Below are positions 1 through 5,273 of a stretch of DNA of 9,882 bases, piece by piece. Position 1 is the first letter of the stretch. Each line of letters starts with the position of its first letter. The notes beneath the pieces are model-generated. The model searched no databases. It saw only the letters and a program-made list of their open reading frames with translations, and was not told the DNA's origin. The stretch covers positions 1-9,882 of the forward strand of contig CAIKSH010000098.1 in the NCBI GenBank assembly GCA_903830015.1, in the 5' to 3' direction. The position numbers were made by a program, and so were the translations under genes. This DNA comes from an uncultured Solirubrobacterales bacterium (GTDB lineage Bacteria > Actinomycetota > Thermoleophilia > Solirubrobacterales > Solirubrobacteraceae).

Positions 1-5
1 CGGCT

Positions 6-19
6 GGCCGTGAGCGGCC
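6..19. other. Short inverted repeat just after otsA
   Basis: GGCCG (6-10) and CGGCC (15-19) are perfect complements around a 4-nt loop, beginning 2 bp past the otsA stop codon. There is no T-run on either side, so it is a poor match to a classical intrinsic terminator, and a 5-bp GC arm is easily met by chance at this base composition. The next gene downstream of otsA lies outside the window, so it is unknown whether transcription continues. Confidence 0.2.
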
Positions 20-20
20 C

Positions 21-1478
21 TCAGGCGGTGTCGACCTTGTCCTTGCGGCGGATGTCGGCGAGCTGGTCGTCGATCCAGTCGCCGGGGTTGCGCGCGGTGA
101 CGATGCTCTTGAGCCCCTCGATCCGTCGCTCGCGCTCGTCGGCCGGCATCGTGAGCGCGAGATGGATCGAGTCGGCCAGCTCCTGGACGTCGAACGGGTT
201 CACGCTCAGCGCGAATTCCCCGAGCTCCTCGTGGGCTCCGGTGTTTTCGGAGAGGATCGAGACGCCCGCCCGCCGGTTCACCAGCGGGCCCTCCTTGGCC
301 ACCAGGTTCATCCCGTCGAACATCGCGTTGACCAGCAGCACGTCGTAGGAGCGGTAGCTGGCCATCGCCTCGGCGAGGTTGTCGCGCAGCTTGAGCTGGA
401 TCGGCATCCAGTCCGGCGAGCCGTGGCGCAGGTTGACTACCGCGACCATCGCCTCGATCCGCTGCAGGTACTCGGCGTACTCCGGCACGTCGGTACGCGA
501 GGGCATCAGCTGGGCGATGAACGAGACCCGCTCGAGGAACTCCGGGTGCTGCTCGAGGAAGAGGTCGTAGGCGGCAAAGCCCCGCAGCACGTTCTTGGAG
601 AGGTCGGCGCGGTCGACGCGGGTGATCAGGAACTCGCGGCGGTGGCGGTCGAGCACGGCCTCGTACTCCAGCGTTTCGGGCGAGTCGGCGACCCGCTCGG
701 TGGCGCCGGCGTCGATCGGCAGCGGATACGCGCGGACCCACACGTCACGGCCCTCCAGGTGGACGATTCCCTCGTCGAAGTCGACGTCCAGGCCGAGCAG
801 GTCACGGCAGCACTGCAGGAAGTTGCGGCGGTAGGCCTCGGTGTGCAGGCCGACGATGTCGTTGGCCAGGAGCCCGTGGTAGATCTCGTCGCGGATCCAG
901 GTGGGCAGCACCCGCCAGGCGTCCGACTGCGGCCAGGGGATGTGGATGAAGTGGGTCAGGAAGGCGTCGGGCCGCGCCGCCCGCACCAGGGCCGGGAGCG
1001 TGTAGAGGTGGTAGTCGTGGATCATCACGATCGCCTCCTCCTGCTCGGCGATCTCGTCGACCACCGCCTCGGCCAGGTCCCGGTTGACCACGTTGTAGCC
1101 CTCGCTGAAGGCGTCGATCTCGTTCTGGCGCACGTCCGGGGCGTTGGAGAGGTCCCAGAGGTAGTGCTGGATGAACCAGAGCATCGGGTTGGCGAAGATG
1201 TTGTAGAAGCGGTCGTAGGCGACCGGGTCGCTGGCCACCAGCCGGATCTCGTACTCGCCGCCGCCGGGCGCCTCCACGGTGATCGGCTTGCCGCCGGCCG
1301 CCTCGGCCACCGCCACGTCGCCCTCGCTCATCGCGCTGGCCACCCAGACCGCGTCGCGGTGCGAGGCCAGGCCGGTCAGCGCCGTAACCAGGCCGCCGCC
1401 GCCGCGGGTGGGCACGCCGTCGTCGCCGAAGGTGACCGGGCCCCGGTTGGAGACCAGGACGAAGGGGGAGTGCTGCAC
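21..1478 (-). CDS. otsA: Trehalose-6-phosphate synthase (GT20)
   Basis: Cytosolic retaining glycosyltransferase that joins a nucleotide-activated glucose to glucose-6-phosphate, giving trehalose-6-phosphate, the first step of the OtsAB route to the osmoprotectant trehalose. The 485 residues match a full GT20 domain. SNR (10-12) and the Gly-rich loop (26-29) lie near the N-terminus. A tyrosine/tryptophan cluster for the acceptor sugar follows (about 92-108), then HDYH (154-157) and HIPWP (179-183). The donor-phosphate Arg/Lys pair appears as R290 and K295, and DGMNLVAKE (388-396) carries the late Asp and Glu. The segment at 290-300 reads SKN where E. coli-type enzymes have a KG motif, the form I associate with actinobacterial OtsA. 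Some of those, as in Streptomyces, use GDP-glucose, so the donor is uncertain. The start is GTG at 1478: an in-frame TAG lies 9 bp upstream, so no longer form exists. It lies 59 bp downstream of the response regulator on the same strand. No trehalose-6-phosphate phosphatase gene is in view; one could lie just beyond the window edge. Confidence 0.93.
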   Translation of the reverse strand: MQHSPFVLVSNRGPVTFGDDGVPTRGGGGLVTALTGLASHRDAVWVASAMSEGDVAVAEAAGGKPITVEAPGGGEYEIRLVASDPVAYDRFYNIFANPMLWFIQHYLWDLSNAPDVRQNEIDAFSEGYNVVNRDLAEAVVDEIAEQEEAIVMIHDYHLYTLPALVRAARPDAFLTHFIHIPWPQSDAWRVLPTWIRDEIYHGLLANDIVGLHTEAYRRNFLQCCRDLLGLDVDFDEGIVHLEGRDVWVRAYPLPIDAGATERVADSPETLEYEAVLDRHRREFLITRVDRADLSKNVLRGFAAYDLFLEQHPEFLERVSFIAQLMPSRTDVPEYAEYLQRIEAMVAVVNLRHGSPDWMPIQLKLRDNLAEAMASYRSYDVLLVNAMFDGMNLVAKEGPLVNRRAGVSILSENTGAHEELGEFALSVNPFDVQELADSIHLALTMPADERERRIEGLKSIVTARNPGDWIDDQLADIRRKDKVDTA

Positions 1479-1491
1479 GGGGCGAGCCTAT

Positions 1492-1514
1492 CCGGCGGCC
1501 GGCCCGGCCGCCGG
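1492..1514 (-). promoter_or_regulatory. Perfect 10-bp GC hairpin in front of otsA
   Basis: CCGGCGGCCG (1492-1501) and CGGCCGCCGG (1505-1514) are exact complements around a 3-nt loop, an all-GC stem. It sits in the 59-bp gap between the regulator and otsA, and the stem ends 13 nt before the otsA GTG, where a ribosome binding site would lie. No Shine-Dalgarno sequence is visible between stem and start, and no T-run follows. It could be a partial terminator or attenuator, a translation-limiting structure, a protein site, or a consequence of GC-rich sequence. The structure is seen directly; any function is inference. Confidence 0.45.
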
Positions 1515-1537
1515 TGCCGGAATTGCCGCGAAGGCGC

Positions 1538-2248
1538 TCATGCCGCGTCCTCCCGGAACCGGTAGCCGACGCCGCGCACCGTCTGCACGTACTCCGGCGA
1601 GGCCGGCTCGGGCTCGACCTTCTCGCGCAGGTTGCGGATGTGGACGTCGACCGTTCGCGGGTCGCGGTAGTCGCTGGCGCCCCAGACCTGGCCCAGCAGC
1701 TGGTCGCGGGCCCAGACCCGGCCCGGGCTGGAGGCCATGGCCAGCAGGAGCTCGAATTCGGCGAAGGTCAGCTGCGCCGGCCGGCCGCCGACGGTCACCG
1801 CCCGGCGCAGCGGGTCGATCCGCATCTCCCCGTGCTCGATCACGCCGGCGCCGGGGCCGCCCTGGGCGCCGGCCGCTCGCGGCCGCCGCAGCAGCGCCCC
1901 GATCCGGCTGCGCAGCTCGCGCGCCGAGAGGGGGGTGCTGACGAACTCGTCGGCGCCGGCGTCAAGGGTGGCCACGACCTCGTCCTCGCCCGCTCCCGCG
2001 CCGAGCGCGAGGATCGCCACCGGGCCGGCGCTGCGCAGGCGCCGGCAGAGCGCCGGCCCGTCCAGGCCGGGGGCCAGCGGGTCGATCACCACCAGGTCGA
2101 AAGGAGCCTCGCCGAAGCGCTCCACCGCCTCGGTCTCACCCGACGCGCCGACGGTCTCGAAGCCGTCGTGGCGGACCAGCGGGGCCAGCAGCTTTCGCAC
2201 CGACTCCCCGTCGTCCACGATAAGGATGCGCGGCGCGTGGTCGGACAT
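1538..2248 (-). CDS. OmpR/PhoB-type response regulator with degenerate receiver
   Basis: Predicted DNA-binding transcription regulator of 236 residues: receiver domain (about 7-122), short Ala/Gly/Pro linker, and C-terminal winged helix (about 140-233). The winged helix is canonical, with LTFAEFELL (160-168), a recognition-helix region around RTVDVHIRNLREK (198-210) and the terminal VRGVGYRF (224-231). In the receiver the acidic pair D12/D13 and the phospho-acceptor D56 are present. The two switch residues are not: the conserved Thr/Ser position is G83 (in LGA) and the normally invariant Lys is T105 (in STP). Such atypical receivers are often phosphorylation-independent or respond to other signals. 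No histidine kinase is encoded in the window, so it looks like an orphan here. Start ATG at 2248. It diverges from the M28-like gene across 42 bp and precedes otsA on the same strand, so control of otsA, of the divergent gene or of itself is plausible but unproven. Confidence 0.9.
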   Translation of the reverse strand: MSDHAPRILIVDDGESVRKLLAPLVRHDGFETVGASGETEAVERFGEAPFDLVVIDPLAPGLDGPALCRRLRSAGPVAILALGAGAGEDEVVATLDAGADEFVSTPLSARELRSRIGALLRRPRAAGAQGGPGAGVIEHGEMRIDPLRRAVTVGGRPAQLTFAEFELLLAMASSPGRVWARDQLLGQVWGASDYRDPRTVDVHIRNLREKVEPEPASPEYVQTVRGVGYRFREDAA

Positions 2249-2290
2249 CGGTGATTCAGAGGCTAGGCGCTTTAACCTCCCCGGGAGGCA
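2249..2290. promoter_or_regulatory. 42-bp divergent intergenic region with palindrome
   Basis: This short gap must serve both the minus-strand regulator and the plus-strand membrane protein unless promoters lie inside the genes. It holds the only AT-richer patch nearby (CTTTAACCT, 2270-2278). TANNNT-like hexamers occur on both strands: TAACCT at 2273-2278 (plus) and TAGCCT at 2265-2260 (minus). No convincing -35 boxes are visible. CCTCCC (2276-2281) and GGGAGG (2283-2288) form an inverted repeat with one central base; the right arm is also the only Shine-Dalgarno-like sequence for the plus gene, only 2 nt from its ATG. It could be an operator or simply an RBS with chance symmetry. Confidence 0.35.
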
Positions 2291-4048
2291 ATGCTTGACC
2301 CGCGCATCTATCGCGGGGCGCTCCTGGTGGCGCTCTTCGCGGTCATAGTCGTCGCCTTCTCGCTGGAGAACCGTCCCGAGCCGATCCGTTCGGTCCAGGC
2401 GCCGGTCGCCTTCGACGGCGAGCGCGCCGCGCGCCTGCTCGACCGCCTGGTCACCGAATTCCCCAGCCGGCGTCCGGGGAGCGTCGGCGACGACGCCCTG
2501 GCCCGCCGCGTCGGCGCCGAGCTTCGGGCAGCGCTGCCCGGCGTGGCCGTCTCGCGCCGGCCGGTCGAGGGGGCCCGCACCGTCGACGGGCGCCGCGACC
2601 TGGTCAACGTGGAGGCCACCCAGCCCGGCTCCTCGCCAGGCGCGGGGATCGTGGTCGTCGCCGGCCGCGACGCCCTCCAGCGCGGCTCGCCGGCGGCGCT
2701 CTCGGGAACCGCGGCCCTCATCGAGCTGGCGCGCGCCGCCTCGGTCGCCCGGCCGAAGCGGAGCATCACCTTCGCCTCGGTCAGCGGCTTCACCGGCGGG
2801 CAGGCCGGGATCGCCGACCTGACCTCACGGATAGAGGAGCCGGTCGACGCGATCCTCGTCCTGGGCGACATGGCCGGGCCGCCCCAGGGCGGCCGGCTGG
2901 TCGCCGGGTGGTCGCAGGGGCCCGGCTCGGCGCCGCTGGACCTCCAGCGCACCGTGGCCACCGCCCTGCGGGTCGAGTCGGGCCTGAAGGCCGACGTTCC
3001 CTACGCCCGCAGCCAGCTGGTCCGTTACGCCTTCCCGTTCACCGTCGGGGCGCAGGGGCCGCCGAACGGGGATTCGGTGCCCGCCGTGCTGCTCTCGGCC
3101 AGCGGCGAGCTCGCGCCGGCTGCCTCGGCGCCGGTATCCCCGGCCCGCCTGCAGCGCTTCGGCCGCGCCGCGCTGCGCTCGATAACCGCGCTCGACGCCG
3201 GGCCGCCGGTCTCCGCCACGCCGCAGACCGACCTGCAGGCGGTCCGCAAGGTCATCCCCTCGTGGGCGGTCCGCCTGCTGGTTATCGCCCTGCTCTTCCC
3301 GGCCCTGGTCACCGCGCTGGACGCCGCCGCCCGCCTGCGCCGTGAGCGCTCGCCGGTGGGCCGCTGGCTGGCGTGGCTGGCCGTGCTGGCCCTGCCGTTC
3401 GCGCTGGCCGGCCTCTTCCTGCGCCTGCTGGGGCTGCTCGGCTTCCTGAACGGCACGCGGCCCCCGGCGCCGCCGGGGTCGGTGCCGCTCGACGGTGCCG
3501 GCATCGGCGCGCTGATCTGCGTGATCGCGCTCGCCGTCCTGGTCGCCCTCTTCCTGCGTCCGGCGCTCGAGCGGCGCCTGGGGCTCGGGGCCGGCCGCGA
3601 GGCGCCGGGGGCGACGCTGGTGCCGGCACTGGTGGCCTGCGTCGGCGGGCTGGTGGCCTGGATCTTCAACCCGTACGCCGCCCTCTTCCTCGTCCTGCCC
3701 GCCCACGTCTGGCTGCTGGTCTGCGTGCGCGACGTGCGCGTGCCGCGCGGCCCGGCGGTGGCGCTGGTTCTCCTTTCCGTGCTCCCCTTCCTGCTCGCCG
3801 CCTTCGTGCTGGCCGGCCAGCTCTCCGAGCCGGTCTGGGAGCTGCCCTGGACCCTCGCGCTCGGCCTGGCCGGCGGAACGCCGTGGCCGCTGGTGATGCT
3901 CGGCTGGTCGCTGGTGGCCGGCGCGGCCTGCGGCGCCCTGGTGCTCGCGTGGGGCAGCCGGGGTCCCGACCGCAGGGTCACCGTCCGCGGGCCGGTCGGC
4001 TACGCCGGCCCGGGCTCGCTGGGCGGCACCCCTTCGGCGCGGCGCTGA
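2291..4048 (+). CDS. Polytopic membrane protein with degenerate M28-peptidase-like domain
   Basis: A 585-residue predicted membrane protein. It has an N-terminal membrane anchor (about 8-24), a soluble domain (about 35-305), then roughly seven to eight hydrophobic spans (about 324-345, 358-386, 402-423, 441-477, 487-509, 519-553). The soluble part resembles zinc aminopeptidases of family M28: a strand VVVAG followed by a helix ending ALIELARAA, an ITFASVSG strand, and LGDMAG. Against the usual M28 pattern the metal and catalytic residues look largely lost. HxD reads GRD (125-127), the bridging Asp of the DN-SG motif is A135, the EE pair is F167/T168, and no late His is evident. Only D127 and D193 seem kept. 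I infer a non-catalytic, possibly ligand-binding domain facing outwards. ATG at 2291 is the earliest start (in-frame TAA at 2273). The gene converges on thiL with only 6 bp between stops. Function unknown. Confidence 0.8.
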   Translation: MLDPRIYRGALLVALFAVIVVAFSLENRPEPIRSVQAPVAFDGERAARLLDRLVTEFPSRRPGSVGDDALARRVGAELRAALPGVAVSRRPVEGARTVDGRRDLVNVEATQPGSSPGAGIVVVAGRDALQRGSPAALSGTAALIELARAASVARPKRSITFASVSGFTGGQAGIADLTSRIEEPVDAILVLGDMAGPPQGGRLVAGWSQGPGSAPLDLQRTVATALRVESGLKADVPYARSQLVRYAFPFTVGAQGPPNGDSVPAVLLSASGELAPAASAPVSPARLQRFGRAALRSITALDAGPPVSATPQTDLQAVRKVIPSWAVRLLVIALLFPALVTALDAAARLRRERSPVGRWLAWLAVLALPFALAGLFLRLLGLLGFLNGTRPPAPPGSVPLDGAGIGALICVIALAVLVALFLRPALERRLGLGAGREAPGATLVPALVACVGGLVAWIFNPYAALFLVLPAHVWLLVCVRDVRVPRGPAVALVLLSVLPFLLAAFVLAGQLSEPVWELPWTLALGLAGGTPWPLVMLGWSLVAGAACGALVLAWGSRGPDRRVTVRGPVGYAGPGSLGGTPSARR

Positions 4049-4059
4049 GGGCGCTCAGC
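4044..4059. terminator. Inverted repeat across the convergent stops
   Basis: GCTGAG (4044-4049) and CTCAGC (4054-4059) pair perfectly around GGCG and span the stop codons of the membrane protein and of thiL. A bidirectional terminator is possible because two transcripts meet here, but there is no T-run on either strand. Opposed TGA codons supply half of each arm automatically, so the symmetry is weak evidence. Confidence 0.25.
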
Positions 4060-5011
4060 CGATCGGGTGCTCGTAGCCGCGCAGCTCCCGCGGCCGGCCG
4101 TCGGGCCCCGTGAAGGCGATTCCCTCGCCGGCCGGGAGCACGGTGCCCACGCGGGTAAAGCCCGGCGGCTCGGGCGCCTCGGGCGGCAGGGCGGCGAGCA
4201 GCTCGAAGTCCTCGCCTCCGGTGGCGGCCAGGACGAGCGGGTCCTCGCCCAGCCCGGCGGCGACCTCGGCCACGCCCGGGGCGACGGGGAGGGCGTCGAG
4301 CTCGATCCTCGCCCCGGCCTCGCTGGCCGCGCAGAGGTGGACGGCGTCGGTGGCCAGCCCGTCGGACAGGTCGATCAGTGCGCGTGCCCCGGCCTCCCTC
4401 GCCACCGCAGCGGCGTCGAACCGCGGCTCGGGGCGCCGGTGGGCGGCGGCCAGCGCCTCGTCCCACGGCTCTCCGGCCGTCGCCCGCCCGGTGATAACCG
4501 CCAGGCCGGCCGCGGCGGCCCCCAGCGGGCCGCTGACCCACAGCCCGTCGCCCTCCCGGGCGCCGTCGCGGCCGATCAGCTCGTCGGCGCTGTCGGCCCA
4601 GCCGACCGCGGTGACGGTGCAGAAGAGGGTCGGCGAGGCGACCAGGTCGCCGCCGGCGACCGACACTCCGTACCGGGCCGCCATTCCCTCCAGGCCGGCG
4701 GCCAGCTCGAGCACGTCGGCGGCGCCCATCCGCTCGGGCACCCCGACCGCCACGTAGGCCTCGCCGGGGTCGGCGCCCATCGCCGCGATGTCCGAGAGGC
4801 TGGCCGCCATGGCCCGGTGGCCGATGTCGGCGAAGCCCATCGTCGGCGGACCCAGGCGGAAGTGGACGCCCTCGACCAGCGCGTCGACCCCGGTCACTGC
4901 GAAGCCGCGTGCGCGGACCACCGCGGCGTCGTCCCCGATCCAGCGCACCACGCGGTCCGAGCGCGGCTCCATCAGCTCCTCGAAGGCCGCGATCAGGGAG
5001 AGCTCGCCCAC
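4055..5011 (-). CDS. thiL: Thiamine-monophosphate kinase
   Basis: ATP-dependent kinase that turns thiamine monophosphate into thiamine diphosphate, the last step of bacterial cofactor B1 synthesis, in the cytosol. The 318 residues are a usual ThiL length and show the family's AIR-synthase-like fold with its signature blocks in order: GDDAA (26-30), VDALVEGVHF (42-51), SDIAAMGA (73-80), GGD (120-122), IDLSDGLATD (213-222) and GGEDFELL (265-272). The acidic clusters bind Mg2+ and nucleotide. The start is GTG at 5011, giving the N-terminus MGELSLI expected for the family; no strong Shine-Dalgarno sequence precedes it. It begins 13 bp after the infA stop on the same strand, so translation following infA in one transcript is likely. 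No other thiamine gene is in the window. Confidence 0.95.
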   Translation of the reverse strand: MGELSLIAAFEELMEPRSDRVVRWIGDDAAVVRARGFAVTGVDALVEGVHFRLGPPTMGFADIGHRAMAASLSDIAAMGADPGEAYVAVGVPERMGAADVLELAAGLEGMAARYGVSVAGGDLVASPTLFCTVTAVGWADSADELIGRDGAREGDGLWVSGPLGAAAAGLAVITGRATAGEPWDEALAAAHRRPEPRFDAAAVAREAGARALIDLSDGLATDAVHLCAASEAGARIELDALPVAPGVAEVAAGLGEDPLVLAATGGEDFELLAALPPEAPEPPGFTRVGTVLPAGEGIAFTGPDGRPRELRGYEHPIG

Positions 5012-5024
5012 CGGCGACCGCCGA

Positions 5025-5243
5025 TCAGCGGTGGCGGTAGACGATCCGCGCGCGATCGAGGTCGTACGGGGAGAGCTCGACCCGGACCCGGTCGCCGGGG
5101 AGGATCCGGATCCGGTAGCGGCGCATCTTGCCGGCCACGTGGCCCAGGACGGTGTGCCCGTTGTCGAGCTTCACCCGGAACATCGCGTTGGGCAGCGCCT
5201 CGACGACGTCACCCTCGAATTCGACCTTTTCCTCTTTGGCCAT
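5025..5243 (-). CDS. infA: Translation initiation factor IF-1
   Basis: A 72-residue S1-like OB-fold protein that binds the 30S A site and helps IF-2 and IF-3 choose the initiator tRNA. It is the exact usual length and carries the family hallmarks: N-terminal [23 protein letters not shown] (13-30), a GKMR loop (38-41), [10 protein letters not shown] (44-53) and [15 protein letters not shown] (56-70). ATG start at 5243. It lies 30 bp after the PBP stop and 13 bp before thiL, which suggests one minus-strand transcript. infA commonly sits with rpmJ, rpsM and rpsK or after map/adk in the ribosomal-protein region; none of those are here, so this is either a relocated single copy or an extra copy. 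The sequence shows no decay. Confidence 0.96.
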   Translation of the reverse strand: MAKEEKVEFEGDVVEALPNAMFRVKLDNGHTVLGHVAGKMRRYRIRILPGDRVRVELSPYDLDRARIVYRHR

Positions 5244-5273
5244 CGGGCCGGACCGTAGCAGCCGGGAGGGCCG

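Noticed and set aside
162..1565. Long plus-strand open frame (467 residues) opposite otsA
   Set aside because: Composition is Arg/Gly/Val/His-rich without any family motif, and it is fully antisense to a well-supported GT20 gene. High GC content keeps such shadow frames open.
2825..3981. Minus-strand frames of 293 and 318 residues inside the M28-like gene
   Set aside because: Both are Arg/Gln/Gly- or Ser/Arg-rich shadows. The plus strand encodes a coherent set of hydrophobic spans, which a random antisense frame would not.
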